From Stratiolaelaps scimitus (Eukaryota; Arthropoda; Arachnida; Mesostigmata; Laelapidae): a DNA stretch of 64,000 bases. Under the pieces are notes generated by a model. That model did not search any database, was not told the DNA's origin, and saw only the letters and a program-made list of their open reading frames with translations. Position numbers and translations under genes: made by a program. Within the stretch, counting starts at the first letter, position 1. Each line of letters opens with the position of its first letter. The DNA lies in assembly GCA_019614645.1 (NCBI GenBank), contig JABWDB010000005.1:6790001-6854000 (forward strand), written 5' to 3'. Below are positions 37,211 through 50,016 of the stretch, piece after piece.

Positions 37211-38573
37211 TTTCTTCTATGTTAATACCTAAACTTGCATGTGCAGTAGATTAGTCTGATGTCTGATGTGGCACGACCCGGCCGGCCAAAACGGAGCTCT
37301 CAGTAAACGAATGGCTTTAGCAATTGCCTTTATCCTATTCATTCAAACGGCCAATTACAGCTGAGTTTATGCGAGGCTTATGTATCCGTTCGGTGGCCAA
37401 ATCAAATGGGATTGGTACGAATTTACAAGGAATGATTTTTACAAGTAAGAGTCGTATAGCTATTTATCGGTTTGCACATGTGCGTAATACATTTATAGGA
37501 GAAGCCGTAGCTAGACGAGTAACTTCTTCGTGATTAGTGACTGCTAGCATAAGCTAGCCTAATAAATAGAAACTTATTTATTCATATAATTTGGGCAACA
37601 ATTGTACCCGACGAACGCCGATTAATCATTTAGATGGGGGAGGGGTGAGGAATCAACTTGACCAAAATTTAAGACTGGAATAATTGAAAATTTTCCCTTT
37701 TCATAGTTTATACTCTGCGCGTTCTAAACTTGGTAGAAATCTATTCATCGGCCAACACATCACCACCGTAATAATACAGTGCTGTTAATTGTTACGACAA
37801 ACTCCCACCGCGAGTAATGCTTAGCTCTCCGACTTCGCATTGGTCTTCGCTTTCAGTACATTCTCTCGTCTCACGAACCGGCAGCGCTCGCGCCATCAGC
37901 CGGCGGCCAGTTGCCTCAATCGTGAAACAGCAACACGAGCTGGGTAAGCACCGTTAAAACTGGCGGCTGATATGCGAGAAAGGTGTTTACGCCGAAGCGC
38001 CGCGTCCGTTTGACGGCGCTTGTTGGTTAAATATCTCGTCGCCCGATAAGGTTGTACAGCACCAGACACTAAAATAGGCTAAGGGAAGAGCTGGCAGCAC
38101 TGGTCGCCTTGCTTGCTGGGCTTGGCAGTAACTGACGTCTAGAAGACTGCAGCCCTTAGGTCAGAGTTGCCCTCGCGGTTACAGCCTTAAAGTGCTCCCG
38201 GCTGGCTTCTTCCATCGTTTTCGCTCCATAGCAGAACGGAGAACCGCTTGTTCTCATCGCGAACGGAAGTCATGGAAAAATCGCGACTTGCAGCAGCGAA
38301 GACGATCTGAAGGGAAAAACTAAAGGGGAGTTCCTCCTTCTGGCGCCGTTCTGTCTACGGTACGGGCCGATATCATAAAGGACCACCGTCGCAGATTGTC
38401 GATTTTTTTCAAAGAATCCATCGTAGTCACCCCAGATACAGGCGTCTTCACCGTGGCCGTGTCTTTGCAGTTGTCTAGCACCATGCTAGATATTAGATGT
38501 TCAACCGCGCTTGCGTCTTTACTTCGGTGTCAAGCTCCATTTCACTCGTTTGGGTGAGCACAGAACAATGAAG

Positions 38574-38625
38574 CCAGAGGGTACCGTGTTTGTCCAGAGG
38601 GCACCGTGTTTGTCCAGAGGGTACC
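38574..38625 (+). repeat. 20-bp tandem repeat, about 2.6 copies
   Basis: The unit CCAGAGGGTACCGTGTTTGT starts at 38574, 38594 and 38614; the last copy is partial. The second copy has GCACC in place of GTACC. Confidence 0.85.
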
Positions 38626-39420
38626 AGAGGAATCCGTAGAACTTACCAAGGCAATAGCCACAGGAGCAATATGAGCGCTTTGATGGCTGCGAATCAAGCA
38701 GCCGCGGCGGGTTTGATTCTGTTTACACATAAATGCACGAGTGGCAACACTATACGTGGACCCTGGTGTTTTTCGCATCGGTTCGCCTTTTGCCGTATGC
38801 AGAAAGTCGCCGAAGACTGATCCGCTATGCCGCACATTTTCTACAATATACGTACGTCGACTATCATATATACCGGAAGATTCCTCTTACATCTCTTTCA
38901 AGTTCCTTGTCTGGGGGCGCTTCGATTCCAAGCTCGCTTTGTCCTCACTAACGGTAACGTCATAAGACTAAACATCGTTTACTAACTGGATGTCGCCCCC
39001 AAACCCGATGGTGCTATATAGCCAGGCCGCCGACCTCCTTTTCGTTCTCCTGCTTGTCCTTCGGATCCTGAGTACCTCGTATGAACGCCGGCTTAGCCGG
39101 CGGTGCGGCCGCTGTGCTTATCCCTATTTGTGGCATCTCCTTTCTCTGTTCTCTGCGAAGATCGATGCCTGCGGCCTTTCCCTTGCTCACTTTCATCCAC
39201 TGCTCCCTCCTCGATGAAGGCGCTGCGTCAGAGGAAGCTGTATAAAGGGTCCTGTGAGGGCGGCAGGGTCCATGGCCTTGTCGAGTGGCGGTGAGCGAGC
39301 CAGTCAGTGGTCGCCAGTTTTCTCTATGGCCGCCACGGTATGGCAAGCGAGGCGAAACATGGCATCGCGCCGCACGGCGACCGCCGGGCCATCGGCCCCT
39401 ATCAATCACCTAATTACAAG

Positions 39421-39444
39421 GGTGTGTGGGTGTGTGTGTGTGTG
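39421..39444 (+). repeat. (GT)n microsatellite
   Basis: About eleven GT units with one GG break. Confidence 0.9.
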
Positions 39445-39740
39445 CTTATCAGTATGTATTACAGGAGACGTATCTAGCGGCTGATTTATGAGGATCGGCA
39501 GCCGGCTAGCTGTCCCTGTTCCAGTGTCTATAGAAGTCATATGCGTGGTACGACGTGGTGTATCTGGGACGAGACGCATCACTTCTACGAGTACTACGTA
39601 TGTATGTGTATATGTGCAAGCAACGAGTAAAAAGAGACGGGCGTCCGCCGAATAACGAAGACGATGAATGCAATCGAAAATGATCAGACATCTACAGCTA
39701 TCTCGGATAAGGATAGGCCTTGCGATGGCGATAGGAACAG

Positions 39741-39768
39741 TATATATATATATATATATATATATATA
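39741..39768. repeat. (TA)n microsatellite
   Basis: Fourteen pure TA units. Confidence 0.95.
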
Positions 39769-41639
39769 GGTCATACAACTAGGGTATCATACATAAACCA
39801 AAGAAAATGATAGCTTTGTATGCAACCCGGCTGTCATGACTGCTTTCACGACTCTTTGTGACGCACTTTTGTTAGCATGAGTGTTGTATTTTCTTTAGCG
39901 TTTTCTCGCACTATGTTCTTACCAAATCTAATAAATCCGAGATAAAATGGTGCAGACAAAACATTTCACCTATGGTGGAAGGCTAAAGGCTGGGATTTAA
40001 CTGGCGAGGACGACAGGCCGAATACGGGGCGAGATACTCTTCTCAGATCCTTGCATCCTATCGGGGTTACACGGTCCATGTTGGTTTGGTAAGCGGGTCG
40101 GTCACACGGGCATGATGGAGCCTCTTTAGCAGAATGTAGTAGAAAATTTATCGAACAGGGGCGAAACATACACACCCGATGTACTATGGTGTGTCTTGGA
40201 TTTGTCCATCCTGGCGAATCCGTCTTCTAGTTTGCCGTTCTAGGTACAGAGCAACACCGGACGAGTAACAGCTGGCGCGTTGGCCCGGATGCGTTTGTCT
40301 CCAAATTTGGCCATCAGTCAAGATGTGAAAAATCGCATTCGCCCGAGTCGGCTAAGACTGCTAACGTGGTCCAACTACTGGTGAGATCGATTCAGGAGGA
40401 ATGACTGTAGGGTTGGAGGCCACCCGAAGAGGAGACCTCACTTCAGGTCATCTTACGAGCAAACGAGTTGCGACAGTTGCCGCAGGCTGTCGAAGGTTTC
40501 AACAAATCTGAAAATCTGAACAAGCTAGAAGCTGGACCATAGTCGACGTGTCGGCCTATTCTAGAATTCCATGTATCACGTGTTGCTAAGGATTCTAAAT
40601 ATAACGTACAAGACAACGACAATTATAACGTACAGCGTTGCGATCAACAGGGTCCGACGAAAGTTTGCACCGGCCCCCTGACACAGCAGGCAAGCAAATG
40701 GGTTCGAGCGGACAAAAGAAATACATTTGATCCAAAAGCGGTAATCGTACCTGCTATGGACGTTAACGGCTACGTTTGAGTTCATGCGTCAAAACGCAAA
40801 CATCAGTGCAGCCTGATAGCGCGAGTTACGGAATAGAACATGGATAAATGGCACGGAAATCGAAAACACACAGTGTGGGGGCTCCTCGATGACCAAAATA
40901 TAAATGATAACGACTAAAGGAGGGTGCATCTGCTACATATTAATAAATCATAATTCTAGTTATTTTTGTTGAGGAGTTATCAAGATGTTTTCGGTGTTGT
41001 GTAAAATTTGTCTAAACTAATTAGCGATACAGCCTTGTGTCCGATTCTAATCGATTGGACAAGCTTGGAGGGGCGTTATCGACTTATCGTCGTTCTGAGG
41101 AACTGTGTTGACAGCTTATAATAATATATATTAGCAGAATATATAATTTGTCTAATATATTGGCTGTTGTAGTATGCTTTTGACATAACTGTATTGCCTG
41201 CATAATTACGACATACACACGTATTTGATTCTGTTGCAAGCTATGTGCGGGGATATTTATCGCAAATTAATAATAATAATAATAATTCATATTATTACTA
41301 AGGTGATTCGCACTGAAGCCATCATTTTCGGAACATATTCCCTGATCTATACGTCTTTCTCTAAAACGAATTCGGTGCAGTGAAGATCGACGCGCTTATA
41401 AATCGAATGCCAGCAACAAATAGGCCATGAAGCGTTCAGCAGGCCTTAGATGGATTGCAATTCCCGTGCCAGGCATGCGTCAATTCTACCCACTGCGCGA
41501 TATCCAGACACCGGCACTAACTTGGGGTTAGTTCATCCCTTAGGGTCATCAACACTGGGCACTTTTAGGCCGCATCCAGCCAAAAGAGCTGCTGTTGCTA
41601 CTGCCGCACTTGCTAGTCAAAGACGTCGGCTCTCGTCGA

Positions 41640-42420
41640 ACAGTTTAGGGTGCGGACAGAGTTAGCCCCTGTACTCGGGCTAGCCGCTTGCCGCCATCAA
41701 CCCTACGCCCGACAACTCCCGCCTGTAGTATGTGGCACACTGTAGATGACTACCGATACCCGTGGGGATCCGGTGCCCTCCGATGGACTAGTCGACAAGC
41801 AGGCGCTACCCCCTAACGCAGGCCCCGTATCGAGAAACTGGGCTCGGGGGTGTGCGCGGAGGGCTATGCACTAGTCAAGTCGACGGGACCTACCAGGCCA
41901 TGGTAGGACTCAGCTAGGCAGGCAGGCCGGCCGATGGGCAGTCTTAGATCCAGACCTGCGATGGCGGTCTGGGATACTGGTTGGAGAGAGAGAGAGAGAA
42001 GCTGTGTATGTGTGTGAGCGTGTCCCCTCTCGGTCTAATAACTTCATCAAGGAAATGAAGAGAGGAAGACCAACAACTTTGGCCTGATTAATGACGATGT
42101 CGCTCAAGAGACGGACGGAACGCTTGTGGCTGGGGGCTGATGGCTAGCGGCTGTTGGCCCGGTAGCCAGAGAGTTGCAGCGAAGATGGGGAGGTAGCAGC
42201 AGCCCGCGTCCGCCACCGGACCGCCTCTGACCCCCGAACCGCTCTGACACCCTGTATTGCTAGCTACGGCAGACGAAAGGAGGATCCCTGGGGGCAACAC
42301 AGGCTCCTTCTTGCCTCTTTCCTCGCGGGCCGAGCGCAAGACTTTTCGTCAGCTTGAAGGCTGGCGGTGACGGGACGCCAAAGGCCAGTGAGAGTTTCGG
42401 GCTGAGCTACATTTTGGTCG
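41640..42420. promoter_or_regulatory. GC-rich block with GA tract
   Basis: GC-rich with (GA)n at 41983-42000; no domain in any frame. Confidence 0.25.
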
Positions 42421-44660
42421 TAGGGGTGTGGCATGATGGCGCTTACCGTTTCATTGGGAGAACACAGAGAAGTGGATCGAACAACGGACTGGCCATATCA
42501 ACAACACCACATATCAGCTCCACACCACAGTGAATAAATAAATCGATCTGTATTCGGAAATATTGAAAAGACACGGGGGTCCCAATTTCGCTATACATAA
42601 TAAGCGTCGAGTGCACGGTTTTTATTACTTTGATCATTTGTATAGATAAATAGGAAATCTACGGGGGAGGCTGTGGGGACCCAGTGGTGATTGGGACGTC
42701 ACCAGGGAGATTTCAAGTCTCATATCCAGAAAAAGTGTTATCAAGGGGTTTCAGCTGTAAAGAAGAACATCTTTTCAGACGAAGTTATACGAGATTGACC
42801 TTCAGTAGTTAAACAAAGCAAGCGGCAAACATTTAGTACCTAACATATCAAATCACAAAAAGAAACAATTCGAACTCCGGAGCGATATAAGCCGCCCGTT
42901 GATAATATGCCACCACGTTTCAACATTAATTCTGCTAAATTGCTTCGTTCAGTTATTGGATACTCTTCAGTAGCCAATCGGCTCACCCTGGCCGCAGGCC
43001 CGAACCCTTTTCTGGCTACAACTCCCTGTGAAATAACGTTTATCACATCTTCCTGGCAAGGGAAGGAACGAGCTGCCGTAGAGGGTCATGTTCTCGTCAA
43101 CACTCGCCGCTGCAGCTGCGGACATCGCTGTCGTTCGCGTTCGTCGTCGGTCATACGTCCACATCCGTATGGACGTAACTACTGTTTGTATTACATAACC
43201 GCCTCAGCGGGAATGAGTGAAAGCGTGTGTATGCGTCAGCTTGTGTGCGCCGATGCGCGCAGCGTGTATTGATCACACGCCACGCAGGTCACATTGCTCG
43301 CCGCGGTCGCACATTGCAGACGAGGTATTGCCGCTACTGTGAGGCTCGGCTGTCTGGCAGACCTTGCCAAGTCAACTGCGATCCTTCAGCGGACTAATGG
43401 CCCGTGGCGAGTTAGTAGAACTCGACTGACGGCAACAGCAGCGGCAGAACGTCGAATATCTTCGTGGCGAGCGAGGGATACGAACGAAACGGGTTGACGG
43501 CGGTCGAACGGTGTCGACAAGACGTCACATTGCGACAGCAGGCGGTGCGTCTACAATTACCTTACTGTGTCAATAAGGGTCCTGGGGGTCCGCGCGCTCG
43601 TATCTCGTCTCTTGGGCTCTGAGTTGGTTGGCGGCGGGCGGCGCTGCGATTCGGGATCGGCATGAATGCCAGCCGGCGCCCAGGTGACACAGGCAGTATG
43701 ACAAAATTGCCCGTTTGGTCCTTCTTAGTTGCGTGTGTGTGTATGTGAAAAAGATGAGAAGAAATGGACCGAAAGCAGTAGTGCAGACAAGGATCACCCG
43801 ATGGCTCTTTTCGGACTGTGGGAAGGACACTTCGCCAGCTTTCATAGTTGTCCAGACGATATGTGTAACATGAGATCCAGTCGGTTTATGTGGTCATATC
43901 TCCATACTTACGGAGTTTGCTGTTTGCTCCACAGACATTAAATGTGCATCCATGAGATTCGTTGAAGAACTCGGTCGTACTTGCAGACGATTGCACGAGG
44001 GTCGCTGGTGTTGGCAGAGGTCTCACTAGGCATCGTAGTCCCACTAGTCTGCATCGGATTGATAATTATTAGCAATTTATGAATACATTTAGAAAAATGG
44101 CTTTTTTCCTTTATTTTTTCCTTTCTACGCCAAGAAGTTTGTATACGCGGTTATATAGCAAAATTAATTAAATTACTGTGTAATACAAACGTTCAGCCTC
44201 CGGTGGACTATATGGTTCTGTTAAAAAAAGAAGAAGCTAAAACATGCAAAAGTCAGCCGAAAGCTACGACGAAAAACACAGAACAATAACGGCAAGTCAA
44301 CTTTACACGAACAACCACAAATGCCGACGCTTTGATCTCGAACTCTCGCTATCTTGTTAAGGCGGAAGACAATTGAGAATTTCGCAACAGTTCTATTCCG
44401 CTGAGTGCAGAATCCACATCTGTAGAAACACACTGACCAACGCCAATAGTCAACATATGCTGATATTGCTGTCAAGTAGATCTTGTATCTAGGCGTTGTT
44501 CCAACTCAATCCAACTGTGTTGTTTTCGCCATTCTCCGTTTATTCCAATGCAGCTGCTATGGCTGGTCTTGACTGCTGCGCTGGTCATTGTGACTCTATC
44601 TGGACACTCTCGCGTTGGCTAGGGCAGAAGTAGAAATGTGAATCGCTCTATTTGCCCCCG
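42420..44660. other. No gene recognised
   Basis: An AT-rich stretch interrupted by a small GC-rich patch (43270-43700). The 121-codon plus frame at 42907 begins MPPRFNINSAKLLRSVIGYS but shows no family. Confidence 0.55.
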
Positions 44661-44668
44661 TACCTACA

Positions 44669-44881
44669 ATGGCCATACAGTTCGTTGCTGCTTTATGTAG
44701 CGTTCAGTTCGGGTATCCACTTTTTACAGTATGTGGAGCTATTACCTGTTTGTCTCTCTGGCAGCAGCAGCAGCAGCCTTTTTTTGCCAGCAACGTGCCT
44801 GGATCACATCGCAAGTTTGTTGAGCAAGAAGCTGCCTATGTCGACAGCTATTGGGATGTTCTCCCCTCCATCAGACCAATG
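44669..44881 (+). CDS. Candidate exon with hydrophobic N-terminus
   Basis: An ATG with a good context (CTACAATGGC) opens MAIQFVAALCSVQFGYPLFT, and VCGAITCLSLW continues a signal-peptide-like hydrophobic start. A Gln run (CAG repeat) and a protein-like stretch containing HRKFVEQEAAYVDSYWDVLP follow. The frame closes at 44890. A donor ATG|GTAACC at 44881/44882 would make it a 71-codon phase-0 exon. No homologous family is recognised. Confidence 0.22.
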
Positions 44882-45662
44882 GTAACCTAGAAACGCTCAT
44901 CCTGCTACACTCGACAGCGTGAATAGCTCGAGTGTATGCTAGTCTTTAGACTTCAGTGCATGCGGTGACTATTGATTTGTTCGTCGTCTAATATAGAATA
45001 CAATATTTGCTCAAGCTGAAATCCGATTGTACACGGGGATCGGAGATGGGTTGCGTGGAGCACTTCTGCAATCGCCGGAGCTGATCAGATATATTGCTAT
45101 TATTAAAACGAATGCACACTTCTTATTGAGCCGGGTCAATCGGTAGCGGCAGAACTAACTCTTTACTATGATATACGATAAACTGCACGGATCATTTTCA
45201 AGTGTTCGCTGCAGAACCGTTCATTGAACGTGTCACAATTGTACAATTTAAATTTACTAATTCCGTTGTCCGTCTTGGTACACTGGCACACACACACACA
45301 CCCCCTCATTCGCTCGGCGCACTTGGGAACATTCGGCTAAGGAATCGCTGAAGTCGTAAAGCAACCCTATCAAGTATTACATCACATCCAGTGGCACACA
45401 GTGGACGGCTTCAATCTGCGAGAATCATCCTAAGCTGAAGAGAAGCGAGAGAGAGACAACACGGACTGAGAATACGGTAGCAACACATTTTCTTTCGACA
45501 ATGCCGCGGTCGCCATTAAACAGTAACTCCATAAGTGGCCCCCATACGCCATTTGCTGGCCGGCTATTATGCTATCTGGCTGGAGGCGGCAGTCTTAGCA
45601 GTAGGAGTATTAGCCATAACCAGCGCAAAAGAGAAAAACATAAAATAAGTGAGCAAGTGCTC

Positions 45663-45687
45663 GAGAGAGAGAGAGAGAGAGAAAGAG
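45663..45687 (+). repeat. (GA)n tract in GC-rich block
   Basis: A GA run about 1.2 kb upstream of the signal-peptide-like exon candidate. Confidence 0.9.
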
Positions 45688-45880
45688 ATTGGGGTGGTTC
45701 AGAAGGGAGGGGCGTGGGGTCGAAGCAGAAAGCCACGTGAAAGAGGAAGCCAGCGGTTAAAACAGCTAGAGGAAGTGTGGCTCCCGATTGCTGGGACTCG
45801 ACTCGCCCTGGAACCGTCCCTGATGTCGTCACCGTTGTGCAAGCATGCCTTCCTTCGGGCGACTTCCATTGGCCACGATA

Positions 45881-46123
45881 ATGTCGGACACGGCGACCAC
45901 AGAAAGTGAAGTGGTACTAGTAGTCGTGGTACTATTAGCTCTTGTTGTAACGGATGCTACCCCGAGGGTAAAGCGGCGTCACTTGTTGGCAGCATCCGCA
46001 TTCGAAACAACAGCAGTAGTAGTAGTTGCAGCAGCGGCAGCAGAAACGCAACCTTCTACAGCTTCAGACGCAGTTATGTACAGAGGCGTGGGAAACAGCA
46101 CCGAGAGGCTGGAGGGGCACTGA
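45881..46123 (+). CDS. Candidate small secreted/membrane peptide or first exon
   Basis: An ATG at 45881 (MSDTATTESE) leads into a Val/Leu-rich hydrophobic stretch (VVLVVVVLLALVV), then TDATPRVKRRHLL. The KRR could be a processing site if the product is a prepropeptide. The frame continues to a stop at 46123 (80 residues). Alternatively AGG|GTAAAG at 45967/45968 would end a 29-codon signal-peptide exon. It lies about 1 kb upstream of the other signal-peptide-like candidate in the same GC-rich block. The hydrophobic run is partly GTA/GTG triplet repeat, so chance is a real alternative. Confidence 0.22.
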   Translation: MSDTATTESEVVLVVVVLLALVVTDATPRVKRRHLLAASAFETTAVVVVAAAAAETQPSTASDAVMYRGVGNSTERLEGH

Positions 46124-46862
46124 AGAAACGACAACGGAGAGAAGTCAGCCTAAACTGTGATTGCAGCAGCGGCCATCGCCCATGCCGCACTCGGGTCCGG
46201 CATCACCAACGACACGATGCTCAAGTGTCGGAACAAGTATCTGTCCCCTCCTTCAAGGGATCTCGCACAGTAGGTTGCTCACTCCACTATCCGTCATCCC
46301 GTCGTGATGTTCAGCCTCATGTCTCGTTTGTTGGCTGGCTGCTTGCTTGCTCGCCTGGCTGGCGGATCCTGAATCTGCTCGGGCGCCCCCATTGAAGGCG
46401 GCACTCGGCTTCAAGTGGCCCGTGCCTTCGTGAAGACGACGGCCTGTTCGTTTGTTTCCGATAGTGGTCAGCAAATGCTCGCTGGCAATACCACGTTGAT
46501 GTGCGACGATGCGGTTTCGGACCATGCGGCACAGCACCACGCCCGCTGCGGCAAGGGCGAGATCCGGAGACGATGATCCTGGACAGTGCAACAAGGCAAC
46601 CCCCGGTTGCGTCGCAGACGCCTCAAGTCCCCACTGCTTTACCCCAATCCACCGCCATCTCTCTCCGCGCTCCCCCGACAGGCCTTAAACTCCAGCCGTC
46701 TCGTTTCATTCACTTTCGTACAGTCTCGAGTGTGAGTGTATGTGTGTGTGTCTCTGTGCGTCTGTCTATCTGAGTGGGTGCGCCTGTATCTGCTTTATTG
46801 CTTAATGGTCGCCCCGGGCAGCGCAAAGAACAGCTCCGGAGAAGCCGCGATGAGACCAGAGG

Positions 46863-47012
46863 ATGCCCTCCGAGTGCATGAGGATGCCGCTACTGCCTCT
46901 TCTACTGCTGCTGCTGCTCCTACCGTCTCTACGACTGCTTCCACAAGTACTGTTACTGCTCTGTGCTGTTGCGGGAGCATCGAGACAGGACTCGGCGGAG
47001 CGGCACGCTACG
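46863..47012 (+). CDS. Candidate first coding exon of a secreted or type I membrane protein
   Basis: Three in-frame ATGs (46863, 46878, 46884) lead into a classic signal peptide: MP-LLP, a long Leu-rich core, then LLLLCAVAGA with small residues suited to signal peptidase cleavage, then the polar SRQDSAERHAT. The exon would end in phase 0 after exactly 50 codons at ACG|GTGAGA, a good donor. Beyond it the open frame runs only about 18 more codons, as expected if it enters an intron. It sits in a GC-rich block with promoter-like character. Caution: the Leu run comes partly from CTG triplet repeats, which can produce such a core by chance. The remaining exons were not found. Confidence 0.35.
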
Positions 47013-47339
47013 GTGAGATGCTGTCCTGTGCTGGACGTAGGCGTTATGGGTGTTGCAACCCGGCGATAGTGTCGGGGTGCGTGGGCTCCCTCCTCTAACT
47101 ATAGGTTCAGGCGGAGCGAATGCAGCGGCAGTGGCTATGGCCACTGGGAGGCTCGGAGAGTCCTCATTGCAGTAAAATTTTCCTCGCTTGCCCCTCGAAG
47201 TAGTGGAGAAAAAACGAGTCCAAGAGAACTCGGACAACGCCACCCAGCGAATGATGGAAACGAAGAACGGTAATGTGCTGGCAGCGTTCGGCGGCTGTCG
47301 AGAGTAGCCATTACCCAACACGTACACATAGACTAGCTA

Positions 47340-48560
47340 GCAAAAGTAGGCCCCAGGTAAGCTGTAGGCCTCGGGCCTGAATACGATGGATCTGGTATTT
47401 TGCGACATCTGATTATTGTTTTCACTAGTTCAACGATTGGCGAGTGCTGATTACTCGATGTTTCCTCAAAACATAGTATTATCGATTGCTCCATAACGAT
47501 GTTCTACCGAAACGCGGCCGTGGTAGAAGTGGTTTACTATATTCCATATATAATATAATAGATTTGTATATATTCTAGCTAACTTGGATACAACTAAACT
47601 TGGTAATAAAGGACACTATTACCATACTACTACTACTACTAGGATACTATTACCATTACAATACTAACTACATCATGAATAGAAGGTATTTGCAGATTCA
47701 TAATAACGCATATCACTTAATGGACTTCACCCGAGACCTATATAGAAATCGAGTTATTCGAAGATGATGTGAAGTGATGCGGATCCGGTAAGGTGAAATC
47801 GAGCGAGTGAGGCTTTAAAAAGGCCGGGCTGCAAAAATTTGATTTTGCCAATACGTCTTGATGTCGCCGTATTCGTCTGAGGTTCGACCGCAGAAGCCAC
47901 CATAGGCAATTAACAATATTTTATTGACACAGCGTGTCGTCCGTATAAACTCTGGGAAATTGTGTTTGGATCACCAGTAATGGGCGGCCGGCGAGATTTT
48001 CTACTGACGCAGAGTAGCAGACTCTTTGACAACGAAATAATACGCGCCAGAGAAGGTCACCAGCCAGCTAAGGTTTTGCTTGCTATGCAAGCGAGGTTTT
48101 ACTATGCAAGCTTGAAGCAGTTTCTTACCATATTCACTGTAAAGGGCAAACTCACCCAGGCATAACATTGAGTCGATCGAGCTGGGACAGGATAGCAAAC
48201 CATGGAGAACAGCACATCAAAAAACGAAACGACTGAGCAGGATCATGATAGCTGAGCCAGGTGGCAAACACCCTTGTTGGAAACCTGCATTGAGTGGAAA
48301 GAACACTGCGAATTGCGCATGTTTTCAAGGGCACATGTTCGTTGAATGGGTTCCAATTGCAATGAAGGCAAGGCAGGTCGGAATTATTCAATACCTAATG
48401 ACAACAATAGTCAGCGGTAATCAATGGTGGCCGTTGCTTATAAACAACTTAGAACGATCTACACATGTAGATTAGTCTACTTGAGCATCATATCAATGCC
48501 GCCTCACACATTATAAATATATATATATACATAGATATATATATATATATATATCATCGA
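47340..48560. other. No gene recognised
   Basis: AT-rich, with a TAC triplet run (47625-47641) and a TA run. No supported frame. Confidence 0.6.
48516..48555. repeat. (TA)n microsatellite
   Basis: TA repeats with CATAGA interruption, at the edge of the 48.6 kb GC-rich block. Confidence 0.9.
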
Positions 48561-49441
48561 TCAGACGCGTCTGCCAGTAATTGTTTCAATTGAATAACGG
48601 TGAGGCAGAGTTGTTCGGTCCGCTTCCTCTCGGACTTCCACTGTCCAGCGAGACCCGACGACTGTCTGTTGTCCTCCCCTGTAGCTCGCGCTCGGTCGCT
48701 GCCACTCTTCCCGTTCGCTGCCACACAATGTGTCTTGTACAACTTCTATCATTCGAGCTTTGTCTTGCTTTGACTTTTTGTGCCACTCATCTCTATGGCT
48801 GCCCCCGCCGTAGCGTTTTTCTGTCGTTCTATCCCCTGCGTCTCGTTTTACGGATGCCAGCTCCCCCGTCAGCTCCTCTAGCTTTTCAGACATTTTCCGA
48901 TTTGTGGAATGCTCCCTTCGGGAGAGAAAAGACGGACAAACCCGCTGCGTTTCCTTGGGACATGGCCACACCTCCCCGTGAGTCGTCGTCGTCGTACGGC
49001 TCGCCCATTCAGTAAGGTACGGTGCTGGCTGCCTCCCGCGGGCTCAGGCAGTGGTTTGCCTCGGTGGCCGGCGAGGGAGGGAAGGCATTCGTTGCAAGCC
49101 GCGGGCGGCAGCTAGACGGGAAAAGCCAGAGGTGGACAAGAAGCAGCAGCTAAGGGATCGATTGCCGTAGAAGGATCATGGGCGCACGGAAGCGGCAGCG
49201 ACGACGCCTGCCCGATCTACCACACCTACGCCGGAGACACTCCCTTTCTGCCGGCACGCGGGACCACCAACCCCGACGCAGCCGACCGACCACTCATTCA
49301 TCATGGCGCGTTTGTGGTGGCGGCGGCGGCGCTGCCGCCATCGCCGCTCCTCAAACAAGAGCTCGTCCGTCAGAGCCACTTCCAGAGGCCGGACGACGAC
49401 GACAACGACGACTCCAAGGCTGATGCCAGCGGGGAGAAGAA

Positions 49442-49467
49442 AGAGAGAGAGAGGGAGAGAGAGAGAA
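49442..49467 (+). repeat. (GA)n tract in GC-rich block
   Basis: GA repeats with one GG break, within the 48.6-50.3 kb block. Confidence 0.9.
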
Positions 49468-50016
49468 GCGAGCTAGACATGGAGAGCTGCCAACGGTGAC
49501 TGCTAGGCTATAGCTGCTGCTACTGCTCTTAGGACAGGACACATATAGACGCGGCCACGAACGGCGGAATCGCCTGCTGCTGCCTGCCTCACTGGCTGTT
49601 CGTTTGGCCACGATCTCTCGCCGTCGAATGCGCCTCCTCTCGACGTCAGTTAGTGAAGCAGACCCCCGGAGTTCTTCCACATCGGTCGCTGGGTGTTCTC
49701 TACCTTTGCAGCAGGAAAGTCAAGGAGACTCAGCAGAGAAGAGGCTGAAGAAGAGAAAGAAATAGAAGAAGGAATCCCATAGGGGCCGGAAGACGACTAT
49801 CCAGGGAGAGTGTCCGGGAAGCTAGCTAGCTAGCTCAGGGATACCGGAGGATAGGAGTACTGTGTATAGGGGATGTGGAGTGATGCGGTGGGTGAGCGCG
49901 ATCGGGGGGCTGCCGGTCAGAGTGGGGTCATGGGGGAGATGGCCGGCTGACGCTGCTGGCGTATTTGGCGGTATCGGCCGTACCACGACCATGACGACGA
50001 CCGCGATCCTATCGCA

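Larger units (their letters stand above)
36830..41640. other. No gene recognised
   Basis: Includes dispersed motif copy 3, the 20-bp tandem repeat and two microsatellites. Parts near 38.0-38.5 and 39.0-39.4 kb are GC-richer but show no supported frame. Confidence 0.6.
45480..47340. promoter_or_regulatory. GC-rich block carrying two signal-peptide-like frames
   Basis: It contains a (GA)n tract, CAG/GTA/CTG triplets and both hydrophobic-start candidates at 45881 and 46863 on the + strand. It could be the 5' region of a secreted-protein gene. Confidence 0.35.
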
